From Planctomycetota bacterium (GTDB lineage Bacteria; Planctomycetota; UBA1135; UBA2386), in NCBI GenBank assembly GCA_019636245.1, contig JAHBXX010000013.1, positions 1 through 64,000 on the forward strand: a DNA stretch of 64,000 nucleotides, in the 5' to 3' direction. Under the pieces are notes generated by a model, which saw only the letters and a list, made by a program, of their open reading frames with translations, did not search any database and was not told where the DNA came from. Numbering within the stretch: the first letter of the stretch is position 1; each line of letters starts with the position of its first letter. Both the position numbers and the translations under genes were made by a program. This document shows, one piece after another, positions 8,401-15,710 of the stretch.

Positions 8401-9077
8401 ACTCGGCGGTGACGACGCCCGTGCTGCTGCAGGAGAACGGCTGGTGGACGTGGCGCGGCACGCAGGCCGCCGCCGACGGCGGCCGGTGGCTGCGGGTGCG
8501 GCACGAGGGCGCCGACGCCGTGCGGATCGTGGTCGGACCCGCGGTGCTGGCCCGCATCCGGCCGGGGCCCGGTTCGCAGCACGTGCTGGCGTGGCGCGAA
8601 GTGAGCGCCGACGACGTGACCGTGCGGATCGCGCAGCCGAGTCTGCTGGCGCCGCCCAGCCTGATCCTGGATCGCGACTTCGACGAACTGCGCCTCGACG
8701 GCCAGAGCTGGGCGTTCCGCGACGGCCGGCGGGTGTTCCTGCCGGACCGCGTCGGCACCTACCGCCTCGAGGGTCGGCGGCACGGCGGCGGCCCCGGCCC
8801 GCACGTGCGGTCGACGCGAGCGCCGCTCCTGGCCTGCACCTTCGTGCCCGAACGCCGCGCGCTGGTGCTGGTGGCGGCGCCGGCCGCGGGGCGGCCGGTG
8901 GAACTGCCGTGGACGGCGGTGCTCGGCGGGCCGCGGCCGGTGCGCATCACGAACGGCGAGATCGTCGCCGAGGGCACGCTGCCGCACGCCGACGCCGAAG
9001 CGGCGGCCGCGGCCGCGGCCGGCGGCACCCTGGTCCGCTTCCGCAGCGGCACGACCGAGGTGTTCTATGGACCGTGA
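5460..9077 (+). CDS. Very large lipoprotein, unknown function, glycosidase-like in parts
   Basis: The protein has about 1205 residues from ATG 5460; the internal ATG 5517 gives a tidier signal. A hydrophobic run ends in LLLAAC, a lipobox, so it is exported and lipid-anchored. I see three blocks. Residues ~20-250 look like a GATase/ThuA-type Rossmann domain (TVVVLHGGD, GGRLLLLGH). Residues ~290-620 look like a TIM-barrel with glycosidase flavour (HARGLLAFAGV, GAFDGFGVDAGW, HGDWIVTQANDF). The C-terminal half is beta-rich, perhaps carbohydrate-binding. No family can be named. The stop overlaps the next start by 11 bases, so the two are co-expressed. A polysaccharide-related role is speculation. 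Confidence 0.8.
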   Translation: MARMPERPARIPAFGWRAAMGGALLLAACTGLRREPAAVAGEPWQQAVADLGICTFARLPADGSAYACGGPGTVVVLHGGDQPAAAAWSEAQREACREFVQQGGRLLLLGHAAALATAIGLEPERPEPQTFRWGFDRRALAGSARLGLEVVSGRWPELFAGLEAEPDREHTYFLTGGEPCAVPLCAWTQGAPRRGQVLARLVVERDGEPTAAGQPVLVHWRHGDGEVLALGLVPDVASADPRRRQNARTLLRAAVRQLQGGTPGRLVLLSPPPAAAPAAASVPPAFTPRPGPNLPLLAHWGWQAPLHDGEALCPTAALVAEVLLPSWQAGADAIEVELPDAAGRTPLPWPRRDPLQRPAGWPEAGDRPLWPRSEARALAAEAHARGLLAFAGVAPLSPDDRTTERLAALRFLARELACQRRLGAGAFDGFGVDAGWRDPAGHGVAMLQDFQPAGLLYGRGEAAAGFAGGLRALDADDGALPGLALAGLSAQWRHGFAADEFPLGVLDARARAGRAQVRDAGLGGGSHGDWIVTQANDFVRERAGRGASLWWRRFDPTAFDPETLAYVHGVSQEPLVAAVAMRLSTTGADGRRAAARALLDAAPAAFGAEHPAPAAVHVLQNNWFQLAGSGGALRFDATGRASFRSGEAVQLAAPFLRTRLFGARPDVEAIADETTDLLQHGRDEAAGAAPHRHVRLADGGRLPAVLTAEGGERGPAAAAIDWSVGVGYHELQYELRGVRGRGTVAVSLDGVLLGCVPVRADGWPARGVLPLHVVRPGVHTLQLEQLDGGATALDRLRVVRTGDVGAAGRVVEAAGSLARLEERSGSPLHAERLELVTLADLPALLVRVQCESAARGLQVERTFAFAGHRLPAMADLRQPFVLEAVDRTLPDVVVVPLQLGRHDRLASDGGELVLRSAPGVGSQQRLAFLFVDRQVAAAVRRSATALGAALDQPPGLDLGATGEAVLHSDLPLPWTRVVRLDSAVTTPVLLQENGWWTWRGTQAAADGGRWLRVRHEGADAVRIVVGPAVLARIRPGPGSQHVLAWREVSADDVTVRIAQPSLLAPPSLILDRDFDELRLDGQSWAFRDGRRVFLPDRVGTYRLEGRRHGGGPGPHVRSTRAPLLACTFVPERRALVLVAAPAAGRPVELPWTAVLGGPRPVRITNGEIVAEGTLPHADAEAAAAAAAGGTLVRFRSGTTEVFYGP

Positions 9078-9594
9078 CGGCCGCGGGTTCGCCATCGCCG
9101 CGCTGCTGGCGCTCGGCGCCGCGGCGCTGGCGTTCGCGTGGTGGCCGGGGCCATGGCCGAACCCGCTGCCGCCTGGGCCGCTGCGGCCGGCGCTGGCGCT
9201 GCCGCGGCTGCGCGCCACCGCCGGCGCCGTCGATGCCGCCGCGCGGCGCGGCGACGTGGCGGCGTTCGCCGCGGCGACCACCGACGGCCATCGCACCGAC
9301 CTCGCCCGCCGGCTGCGGGCGGTCGATCGCGAACTCGACGGCGCGACGCTGCGCGCGCTCGGCGCCGAGGGAGGCCAGGCCGCCTGGCTCGAACGACCGC
9401 TGCTCGCCGGCGAGGTGCGCGGCAACCGGATCGTCGTCGCCGTCGCCCGCGACGGCGGCGAGGGCGCGCAGGTGTTGGCGTTCGTCTGGGATGGCCTCCG
9501 GCTCGCCTTCGACGGCTCGCACCATGCGGTGGGGGTCGCCGATGCCGCCACCGCCGCCACGCGCATCGCGGCGAGCTTCGCGGCCGACCGCTGA
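9067..9594 (+). CDS. Membrane-anchored hypothetical protein
   Basis: The protein has 175 residues. It starts at ATG 9067, overlapping the end of the large lipoprotein gene by 11 bases. One N-terminal membrane segment (FAIAALLALGAAALAF) is followed by a proline-rich linker and a soluble alpha/beta domain (RATAGAVDAAARRGDV, later GNRIVVAVARDGGE and VLAFVWDG). No family recognised. The coupling suggests a subunit or partner of the upstream lipoprotein. A hairpin sits right after the stop, so the pair seems to form one transcription unit. Confidence 0.75.
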   Translation: MDRDGRGFAIAALLALGAAALAFAWWPGPWPNPLPPGPLRPALALPRLRATAGAVDAAARRGDVAAFAAATTDGHRTDLARRLRAVDRELDGATLRALGAEGGQAAWLERPLLAGEVRGNRIVVAVARDGGEGAQVLAFVWDGLRLAFDGSHHAVGVADAATAATRIAASFAADR

Positions 9595-9597
9595 ACG

Positions 9598-9624
9598 GCG
9601 CCCCGGGCGATGCCGCCGGGGCGC
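9598..9624 (+). terminator. Hairpin after the lipoprotein operon
   Basis: GCGCCCCGG at 9598-9606 pairs perfectly with CCGGGGCGC at 9616-9624 around a nine-base loop, three bases after the stop. There is no T-run, so termination may be weak or factor-dependent. Confidence 0.45.
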
Positions 9625-9668
9625 ACGGATTCCCACCCCGGTCCGGTGTGCGCCGCCTCGGGCCGGGG

Positions 9669-9674
9669 TAGGTT
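9669..9674 (+). promoter_or_regulatory. -10-like TAGGTT of miaE
   Basis: TAGGTT ends seven bases before the GTG at 9682. This favours that GTG over the more upstream in-frame ATG 9610, which would precede the promoter. Confidence 0.45.
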
Positions 9675-9681
9675 CGCCGCC

Positions 9682-10311
9682 GTGCCTGCCTGCTCCGAAG
9701 CCCGCCCGCCGCTGCCGCCGCTGCCCTACCGCACGCCGCCGGCGTGGGCCGCGGCGATGGTCGACCACGTGCCGGCGCTGCTGGTCGACCAGGCGCACCT
9801 GGAGAAGAAGGCCGCCGCCGCGGCGGTGGCGTTCCTGTTCCGCGTGCCCGGCGGCGCCGCGGCCCAGCGGGCGCTGTCGAGGCTCGCGCGCGAGGAGCTC
9901 GTCCACTTCGAACGCACGCTGCGGCTGCTGTCGGCGCGGGGCGTGGCGTTCGTGCCCCAGCCGCCGACGCCCTACGCCGAACGGCTCAAGGCCGGCATCG
10001 GCCGCACGATGCCGCAGCGGCTCGCCGACGAACTGCTGGTCGCGGCGGTGATCGAGGCGCGCTCGTGCGAACGCATGGCGCTGCTCGGCGCGGCGCTGCG
10101 CGGCGTCGACGCCGAGGTCGCGGCGTTCTACGCCGAGCTGTGCGCGGCCGAAGCGCGCCACGAAGGGCTCTACGCGGCCCTGGCCGCCGACCTGCTGCCG
10201 CCCGAGCAGCTCGTGGCCCGCTGGCAGGCGCTCGGCGCCCACGAGGCGGCGGTGCTGGCCGGGCTGCCGCCGGCGCCGCGCCTGCACGCGGGGACCGGCG
10301 ATGGCGGCTGA
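9682..10311 (+). CDS. miaE: tRNA 2-methylthio-N6-isopentenyladenosine hydroxylase MiaE
   Basis: The protein has 209 residues from GTG 9682. MiaE is a non-haem di-iron enzyme that hydroxylates the isopentenyl group of ms2i6A at position 37 of some tRNAs. The ferritin-like four-helix ligand set is visible: LLVDQAHLEKKAA (Glu41), EELVHFE (Glu72, His75), IEARSCERM (Glu126) and EARHEG (Glu157, His160). Length matches the family (~200). The stop overlaps the start of the lipase gene by 11 bases. Bacteria with MiaE also need MiaA and MiaB, which are not in this window. Confidence 0.9.
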   Translation: MPACSEARPPLPPLPYRTPPAWAAAMVDHVPALLVDQAHLEKKAAAAAVAFLFRVPGGAAAQRALSRLAREELVHFERTLRLLSARGVAFVPQPPTPYAERLKAGIGRTMPQRLADELLVAAVIEARSCERMALLGAALRGVDAEVAAFYAELCAAEARHEGLYAALAADLLPPEQLVARWQALGAHEAAVLAGLPPAPRLHAGTGDGG

Positions 10312-11128
10312 GCGGCGACCACGGCGCTGGCGCCGCCGCGCCGCCCTCGGGTTCGGGCTGCTGGTGCTGCTGCACGGCGTCGCCGTGCTGGCGCACGGGC
10401 CCGTGGCCTGGCCGTTCGACGCCGTGATCAACCTCGGCGGCGCGCCGACGGCCGCGGCGCTGCGCGCGCCGGCGGACGGCCGGCGGCGCGTCGTCGTGCT
10501 GCAGCACGGCCTGTGGCGCACGGCGGCTTCGCTCGGTCGGCTCGAACGCACCCTGCGCGCCCACGGCTACGAGGTCTGCAACCCTGGCTACCCCAGCACC
10601 GCGGACACGATCGAACGCCACGCCGACCGCCTGCACGTGGTGGTCGAACGGCTGCACGAGCAACCGGTCGACGCGCTCTACTTCGTCGGCCACTCGATGG
10701 GCGGGCTGGTGATCCAGGAGTACCTGCGCCGCGCCGCGGCGCGGCCGCCCACGGCCTGCGTCTACCTCGCCACGCCGCACCGGGGCGCGGTGCTGGCCGA
10801 CCTGCGCAAGCACTGGTTCCTGTTCCGCCTGGCGATGGGCGACGCCGCGGCGCTGCAGCTGTCGCCGGGCGATGCGCTGCACCGGCGATCGGTGCCGTGG
10901 CCGGAGCGGTCCGGCTGCGTCGTCGGCACGCTGGGGGCCGGCAACGACTCGATCCCCGGCGACGACGACGGCACCGTCGGCGTCGACGAGGCGACGTTGG
11001 CCGGCGCCGCCGACCGGGTCGTGCTGCCGCTCGGGCACACGCGCATCGCCATGGCGCCGGAGGTCTGCCTGCAGGTGCTGCACTTCCTGCGGCATGGGGC
11101 CTTCGCGCCGGGCAGCACGGCGCGGTAG
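10301..11128 (+). CDS. Alpha/beta hydrolase, membrane-anchored lipase/esterase-like
   Basis: The protein has 275 residues. A very basic N-terminus (RRPRRWRRR) precedes a membrane anchor (GFGLLVLLHGVAVL). Then comes VVLQHGLW (oxyanion region), the nucleophile elbow GHSMGG (Ser132), the acidic region near GDDDGTV and a C-terminal GHTRIAM that may supply His. The layout matches bacterial triacylglycerol lipases/acyltransferases of the alpha/beta fold; the real substrate is unknown. It overlaps miaE by 11 bases and is thus probably co-transcribed. The C-terminal end contains the promoter motif of the next gene. Confidence 0.8.
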   Translation: MAAERRPRRWRRRAALGFGLLVLLHGVAVLAHGPVAWPFDAVINLGGAPTAAALRAPADGRRRVVVLQHGLWRTAASLGRLERTLRAHGYEVCNPGYPSTADTIERHADRLHVVVERLHEQPVDALYFVGHSMGGLVIQEYLRRAAARPPTACVYLATPHRGAVLADLRKHWFLFRLAMGDAAALQLSPGDALHRRSVPWPERSGCVVGTLGAGNDSIPGDDDGTVGVDEATLAGAADRVVLPLGHTRIAMAPEVCLQVLHFLRHGAFAPGSTAR

Positions 11129-11131
11129 AGT
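11126..11131 (+). promoter_or_regulatory. -10-like TAGAGT
   Basis: TAGAGT overlaps the lipase stop codon and lies 36 bases before ATG 11168. It follows the recurrent TANNNT pattern; no -35 is evident. Confidence 0.35.
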
Positions 11132-11167
11132 GCCGGGCCCCGGCCGCCGACTGGCCGGCCCCACCCG

Positions 11168-11689
11168 ATGAAGTCCTGGCTGCAACCCTTCCTGCTCGGC
11201 GCCGGCTTCGGCGTCGCCTTCCTCGGCGGCCAGCTGGTCGCGCGTCCTTTGGCCAGCGCCGCCCCATGGCTCGAGGCGCAGGGGCGCGGGCCGACCAACC
11301 CGCCGCCGCCGGCGCCGCCGCCCGGCACGACGCCGCCCGAAGGCACCCCGGCGGCGCCGGCGATCGTCTACAGCGAGGAGGCCGGTTCCACCGCCAGCGC
11401 CAACGGTTTCGTCGCGGTCACCGGCAGCTACGGCGTCGGCACCTCGGTGCTCTACCTGGTCGACACCGTGAACCGCCAGCTCGCCGTCTACGAGGCGCGC
11501 GGCGGCGGCGCCGAACAGCGCCGCATCGTGCTGGTCGGCGCCCGCCGCATCGACCTCGACCTGCAGCTGCAGGGCTACAACGACCGCAGCGAATACGACT
11601 ACGAGCGGCTGCAGAACCTGTTCGGTCGGCGCGGTGGCAACGACCGGTCGATCCGCACCGGGCTCGAGGGTGGCGGCGGCCGCAAGTAG
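11168..11689 (+). CDS. Hypothetical protein with N-terminal anchor and proline-rich linker
   Basis: The protein has 173 residues. A membrane or signal segment (FLLGAGFGVAFLGGQLV) is followed by a proline-rich linker (NPPPPAPPPGTTPP). The folded part contains STASANGFVAVTGSYGVGTS, VLYLVDTVNRQLAVYEARG and RIVLVGARRIDLDLQLQGYN. The middle resembles proteins that wrap a value-display or beta-propeller-like strand pair (LYLVDTVNRQLAVYE), seen in many planctomycete hypotheticals. I cannot name it. It is a single gene with a promoter in front. Confidence 0.7.
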   Translation: MKSWLQPFLLGAGFGVAFLGGQLVARPLASAAPWLEAQGRGPTNPPPPAPPPGTTPPEGTPAAPAIVYSEEAGSTASANGFVAVTGSYGVGTSVLYLVDTVNRQLAVYEARGGGAEQRRIVLVGARRIDLDLQLQGYNDRSEYDYERLQNLFGRRGGNDRSIRTGLEGGGGRK

Positions 11690-11827
11690 TGGCTACCCAA
11701 ACGCCGGCCACGAGGTAAGCTCCTCGGCGCCCTCGGGGCGCGCCGGCCGACGCCCGGCCGAAGCCCGTTCCGAACCCCTCCGTTTCCCCTCTCCCTGGCT
11801 CGTCCCACGACGTTGTGAGGTAGGTCC

Positions 11828-12337
11828 GTGTCCGACAAGAGCGACGATTTCCTCTCCTTCGAGAAGGCCCTGCGCGAACTGAAGATGCGCAGCGAAGAGC
11901 TGAAGAAGCTGGTGTCGGAGGGCGAGATCCGCGCCTTCCGCGACGGCGATTCGATGAAGTTCCGGCGCGAGGACATCAGCGCGCTGACCGTCAAGGCCGA
12001 GGGGGAGTCGCAGCTGTCCTTCGCCGATTCGCTCGAGGACGACACCGGCATGGTGACCGAGCAGATCTCCGAGGAGGACACGCTGCTCGCCGAGGACGAC
12101 GAGGAGGAGACCAAGGCGCCCGTCGCGGCCCGCCGGCCGGCGGTGACGCGAACGCCGCGCAGCGCCGCCGCGGCCGCGCAGGCGGATACCGGCAAGGAGC
12201 CCGGCTGGGTGACCGCCGTGGCCATCCTCTCCTGCATCGTGATGATCTGGGGCTTCATGATCGTGCACTCGGTGTCGCAGGAGAAGAACCCGAAGGACGA
12301 CATGTTCACGAGCGTCTTCGCGGCCGACAAGAAGTAG
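11828..12337 (+). CDS. Excisionase-type HTH protein with a membrane span
   Basis: The protein has 169 residues from GTG 11828, with GAGGTAGG a few bases upstream as a ribosome site. The N-terminal ~55 residues (RELKMRSEELKKLVSEGEIR, AFRDGDSMKFRREDISAL) are a MerR/excisionase-like winged helix that normally reads DNA. An acidic, low-complexity middle follows, then one membrane span (~127-146, WVTAVAILSCIVMIWGFMIV) and a short tail. A DNA- or peptide-binding HTH joined to a C-terminal anchor is unusual; it may tether DNA or act as a signalling adaptor. The role is unknown. Confidence 0.75.
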   Translation: MSDKSDDFLSFEKALRELKMRSEELKKLVSEGEIRAFRDGDSMKFRREDISALTVKAEGESQLSFADSLEDDTGMVTEQISEEDTLLAEDDEEETKAPVAARRPAVTRTPRSAAAAAQADTGKEPGWVTAVAILSCIVMIWGFMIVHSVSQEKNPKDDMFTSVFAADKK

Positions 12338-12460
12338 GAGCCGCCGACGAGAAGCAGGGGTGCGGGGCGCAGGCGCCCCAGGGGTGCTGGCGCCGCGGCA
12401 TGGCGCCGGATGAGCGCGCGCCGCCGCGCGCGCGCCGTGGCTTTTGCCGCGTCCCGCCGC

Positions 12461-12466
12461 TAGCCT
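12461..12466 (+). promoter_or_regulatory. -10-like TAGCCT
   Basis: TAGCCT sits 65 bases before the ATG of the OmpA-type lipoprotein, in a 194-base gene-free gap that also holds a GC hairpin at 12364-12379. Confidence 0.35.
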
Positions 12467-12531
12467 CCGGGCCGCAGGCGCCGCCCCGGTCGGCGGCGTC
12501 GGCACTCCGAAGCCACGTGAGGGGGCACACC

Positions 12532-13194
12532 ATGAAGCACACCTTGATTCTCTTGGGCCTGGCCTTGACGGCGGCGGCCTGCGTCTCGCCCGAGGCCCAC
12601 CGCCAGGTCGTCAACGCCAACTCGGCGCTGCAGGCCGAAATCGCCGGCCTCGCCGCCAGCCAGCGGCAGCTCGCCGCCGAGAACGAACGGCTGCTGGCGC
12701 AGGTCTCCGACCTCAGCACACGCGCCGCCGATGCCGCCTGGATCAACGAGCAGAAGCAGAAGGTCGCCGGCCTCCTGGCCAAGTACGGCCAGGGCACGCC
12801 GGCCGCCGCCGGCGGCGTCGAGCTGGTGCCGACGCCGGAAGGCTACGCGTTCCGCGTCGCCGGCGGCGTGCTGTTCGCGTCCGGGCAGAACACGCTGACC
12901 GAACAGGGCAAGAAGACCCTCAGCGAACTGGCGACGCAGCTCGAGGGCCGGCGCGTGCGCGTCGAGGGCCACACGGACGACGTGCCGATCCAGGCCAGCC
13001 AGTGGGGCACCAACCTGCGGCTGTCGGTCGAACGGGCGATGGCCGTGACCGACTACCTGATCAAGACGGCGGGCATGCCGGCGCAGCGGGTCAGCGTCGC
13101 CGGCTACGGCGAGTTCCGGCCGGCGGTGCAGGGCAGCGACGACGCGGCCCGGCAGAAGAACCGCCGCGTGGAGATCCTGCTGCTCGATCCGTGA
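12532..13194 (+). CDS. OmpA-family peptidoglycan-binding lipoprotein
   Basis: The protein has 220 residues from ATG 12532. The signal ends in LTAAAC (Cys17 lipobox). A helical stretch follows (residues ~25-90, ALQAEIAGLAASQRQLAAEN), then the OmpA C-terminal domain: FASGQNTLTEQGKKTL, VEGHTDDVPI, LRLSVERAMAVTDYL, VSVAGYGEFRP and KNRRVEILL. This domain binds meso-diaminopimelate peptidoglycan and ties the outer membrane to the wall. Order and length resemble Pal-type or MotB-like proteins. Its stop overlaps the GTG of the next lipoprotein by four bases. Confidence 0.9.
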   Translation: MKHTLILLGLALTAAACVSPEAHRQVVNANSALQAEIAGLAASQRQLAAENERLLAQVSDLSTRAADAAWINEQKQKVAGLLAKYGQGTPAAAGGVELVPTPEGYAFRVAGGVLFASGQNTLTEQGKKTLSELATQLEGRRVRVEGHTDDVPIQASQWGTNLRLSVERAMAVTDYLIKTAGMPAQRVSVAGYGEFRPAVQGSDDAARQKNRRVEILLLDP

Positions 13195-14228
13195 CCGCGC
13201 GGCCCCGCGCGACGCTGCCGGGCTCGCGGACGGCCGCGGTGGCCGCCCTGCTCGTGGTCGCGGCGGGGCTGGCCGCCTGCCGCCGCGACGGCGGGATCGA
13301 CGGCGGCGGGGCGCTCGTGCGTTCGGGACGGTTCGGTTCGCTGCGCGACTTCGTGCTGATCGAACGTCTCGAGCACGGCCGCGTGCTGCCGCTGTTCGTC
13401 GACCGCTTCGAGGTCACGCGCGGGGACTGGATCGAGTTCGCGGCGACGCCGGCCGGTCGTGCCGTCGACGCCGCCGTCGCCGCCCTCGACGGCGATCCGG
13501 CGCTGCCGGTCGGCATGGTCGACCTGCAGCAGGCGCGGGCGTTCGCCCGCTGGCGGTTCGCCCGCCTGCCGCGGCGCGAGGAATGGGCGGCGGCCGTCGG
13601 CGACGGGCGCTACCGTTTCCCGTGGGGCAGCAAGGCCGATGCGACGCGCGCCAACACCGGCGAACTCGGCCTCGGCGAACCGGTGCCCGTCGGCACCTTC
13701 GAGGCTGGCCGGCGCGCGGGCGGCAACTTCCCCTACGACCTGATCGGCAACGTCAGCGAGTGGACCGAGTCGGTGGCCGCCGGTTGGACCGCCAGCCAGC
13801 TCGATCCGGTCGCGTCCCTGCAGGTCGGTCGGGAGCGGGTGCTGCGCACGCCGGCGCTGGCCGTGTGGCTCGGGCCGGGCGGGCTCGTGCCGCTGCCGTG
13901 GGCGGTGGCCGCGGCCGGGCGCGGCGTGCCCCGCGAGGTCGTCGGCGCCGACTTCCTGGCGCCGATGGCGTCGGTCCTCGAGGCGGTGCCGGCCGAAGAC
14001 CGGCGGCTGCGCACGGGGCTGCGGCTCGTCGCCACGCCGGCGGAACTGCTGGCCGCGCTGCTCGCGGCCGACGGGTCGCCGCGCGCCGGCGACCTCGAGC
14101 AGGTGCGGCGTTTCGTGCGCCGCGACCAGCACCGGGCCGCACTGGCCGAGGCATGGCCGCTGGTGGCCGCGGGCTACCGCGCCGACTCGGCCCTGCACCG
14201 GCTGCTGCGTGACGAACTGGCGCGCTGA
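13191..14228 (+). CDS. SUMF1/formylglycine-generating-like lipoprotein
   Basis: The protein has 345 residues from GTG 13191, overlapping the OmpA gene stop (GTGA). A hydrophobic run ends in LAAC, a lipobox. SUMF1-fold landmarks follow: VDRFEVTRGDW, LPVGMVDLQQARAFARW, RLPRREEWAAA, FPWGS, NTGELG, FPYDLIGNVSEWTES and GLRLV. The catalytic cysteine pair of true formylglycine-generating enzymes is not seen, so it is probably a structural or ligand-binding SUMF1-like protein rather than a sulfatase activator. The C-terminal tail is an extra ~60 residues of helix. It is one base before rsmA. Confidence 0.8.
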   Translation: MTARPRATLPGSRTAAVAALLVVAAGLAACRRDGGIDGGGALVRSGRFGSLRDFVLIERLEHGRVLPLFVDRFEVTRGDWIEFAATPAGRAVDAAVAALDGDPALPVGMVDLQQARAFARWRFARLPRREEWAAAVGDGRYRFPWGSKADATRANTGELGLGEPVPVGTFEAGRRAGGNFPYDLIGNVSEWTESVAAGWTASQLDPVASLQVGRERVLRTPALAVWLGPGGLVPLPWAVAAAGRGVPREVVGADFLAPMASVLEAVPAEDRRLRTGLRLVATPAELLAALLAADGSPRAGDLEQVRRFVRRDQHRAALAEAWPLVAAGYRADSALHRLLRDELAR

Positions 14229-14229
14229 G

Positions 14230-15114
14230 ATGAGCGAGCGCGAGCCGTTCTCCCACTATCTCGACCGCATGGCGGCGCTCGGGTTCCGGCCGAGCAGCAC
14301 GCTCGGGCAGAACTTCCTGCTGGATCCCTCGCTGCATCGGTGCATCGCCGACGCCGCGGCGCCCTCGCCGGCCGACGTCGTGGTCGAGATCGGCGTCGGC
14401 CTCGGCTTCCTGACCCGCGAACTGGTGGCGCGGGCCGGGCGGGTGGTGGGGGTCGAGCTGGACCGACGTCTGTTGGCGATCGCCCGCGAGGAACTCGCCG
14501 CCGCCGCCAACCTCACGTGGGTCGAAGGCGACGCCTTGGGCGGCGACGCTCGCGCGCTGCATCCGGCGATCCTGCAGGAGCTGGCGGCGCCGTTGGCGGC
14601 CGGCGGCCGCCGGCTCGTCGTCGCCAACCTGCCGTATGCGGTGTCGGGCCCGCTACTGGCGGAGCTGGTCGCCGCGGCACCGCCGGTCGACGTGGCGGTG
14701 GTGCTCGTGCAGAAGGAGCTGGCGCAGCGCGTCGCCGCGGCGCCGGGAACCGCGGACTACGGCGGGCTCTCGGTCGCGGTGCAGGCGTACTTCGACGCGG
14801 CGGTGCTGCGGCTGGTGCCGCCGTCGGTGTTCCGGCCGCGGCCGAAGGTCATGAGCGCGATCGTGCGGCTGCAGCGGCGGCCGGATGCGCTGGCAGGCCC
14901 GGCCGGCGAACGGCGCGAGTTCCTGGCGTTCGTGCGGTCGCTGTTCCGGCAACGGCGCAAGGCGTTGCGCACGACGTTGCCGGCGGCGGCGGCGGCGATC
15001 GGGGGGGCGGTGCCGGCGGGGGCGGGGGAAGGGCTGCTGGAGCGGGCCGAGGCGCTGGCGCCGGCGACCGTGGTGGAGTGGTGGCAGCGGTGCCGGCGGT
15101 CGGGAGGTGCGTGA
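14230..15114 (+). CDS. rsmA: 16S rRNA dimethyladenosine transferase RsmA (KsgA)
   Basis: The protein has 294 residues from ATG 14230. It uses SAM to dimethylate two adjacent adenosines in helix 45 of 16S rRNA. Seen: TLGQNFLLDPSL, the SAM motif VVEIGVGLGFLTREL, GVELDRRLLAI and the catalytic NLPYAVSGPLL, then VFRPRPKVMSAIVRL in the C-terminal domain. All KsgA landmarks are in order. It starts one base after the SUMF1-like gene, so the two are in one operon. Confidence 0.93.
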   Translation: MSEREPFSHYLDRMAALGFRPSSTLGQNFLLDPSLHRCIADAAAPSPADVVVEIGVGLGFLTRELVARAGRVVGVELDRRLLAIAREELAAAANLTWVEGDALGGDARALHPAILQELAAPLAAGGRRLVVANLPYAVSGPLLAELVAAAPPVDVAVVLVQKELAQRVAAAPGTADYGGLSVAVQAYFDAAVLRLVPPSVFRPRPKVMSAIVRLQRRPDALAGPAGERREFLAFVRSLFRQRRKALRTTLPAAAAAIGGAVPAGAGEGLLERAEALAPATVVEWWQRCRRSGGA

Positions 15115-15186
15115 CGGGCTTGGCGCTTTGCCGGGCGGTGTGTCGGCGCAGCTTGGTCGGCGGTTGACCGTCCTTGGGGAGGGCTC

Positions 15187-15372
15187 GAGTACCGGCAGCA
15201 ACGCGAAGCCAGGCAGCGCATCCCGCCGTTGGACCTCGGCCTCGTCGGCAGGCCGGGCTGCACGCTGCACCTCGCGCCCGCGGCCTTCGGGCCGCTGGTA
15301 GGCCGGGGTCGGCAGGCGGTGCCACTGGTGACGGCGGCCTGCGGCACCAAGCCCGTGACCTCGCCTGCTTGA
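15187..15372 (+). pseudogene. Remnant of a secreted protein C-terminus
   Basis: The frame reads EYRQQREARQRIPPLDLGLV, then GRPGCTLHLAPAAFGPLVG and VPLVTA before a stop at 15370. The pattern LDLGLVGRPGC-T-L-H resembles a C-terminal motif common in secreted planctomycete proteins, remembered rather than looked up. There is no start and the upstream part is absent, so it is probably a scrap of a deleted gene. Confidence 0.3.
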
Positions 15373-15396
15373 CACGCACCGACGGCGTGCTACAAG
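15369..15396 (+). promoter_or_regulatory. Sigma70-type promoter TTGACA-16-TACAAG
   Basis: TTGACA at 15369-15374 is followed after 16 bases by TACAAG at 15391-15396. It is the only perfect -35 hexamer noticed in the window. It lies ~315 bases before dnaG, so it may drive dnaG-rpoD through a long leader, or a separate small RNA. Confidence 0.4.
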
Positions 15397-15710
15397 GCGG
15401 GGTTTCCCATCTCGCAGCGTCCCCGGGCAAGACAAACGACACCCCGGTTTCGGCTGGGCCCCACGGGCTCCCGCTGGCAGGGCAGTGCGGGTTGGTTGGC
15501 AACAGATCGGGCCTTCCGGCGCGGCGGCGGCGGTCCCACGGGCGGGTACTCCCGTTCGCGGCACCGGCCCCGGGTCGCCGGCAGGACAGCAGGCTGCACT
15601 CGCCGGGCGGCGTCGTCCGGGTGGGGTATCCTGCTGGGCTCGATGCGGTCGGCGTTTGCGTCGCACCGTGTCGCCGGCCCCGTCTGCAGGCCTGTACCGA
15701 CCTTCCCCGC

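Larger units (their letters stand above)
15115..15710. other. Gap before dnaG with remnant and promoter signals
   Basis: Nearly 600 bases without an intact gene. It holds a decayed protein end (15187-15372), a good sigma70-type promoter (15369-15396) and a TATCCT box at 15627-15632, 78 bases before the dnaG start. The 230 bases after the first promoter could be transcribed as a leader or small RNA; I could not match a known RNA family. Confidence 0.5.

Noticed and set aside
5349..9626. A minus-strand open frame of about 1425 codons
   Set aside because: It is the antisense shadow of the large lipoprotein gene, with no recognisable domain and a composition typical of reverse GC-rich frames.
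15397..15626. Candidate 6S RNA, 4.5S RNA or RNase P RNA before dnaG
   Set aside because: A promoter is present but the signature sequences of these RNAs are not found. Only an unnamed leader or small RNA remains possible.
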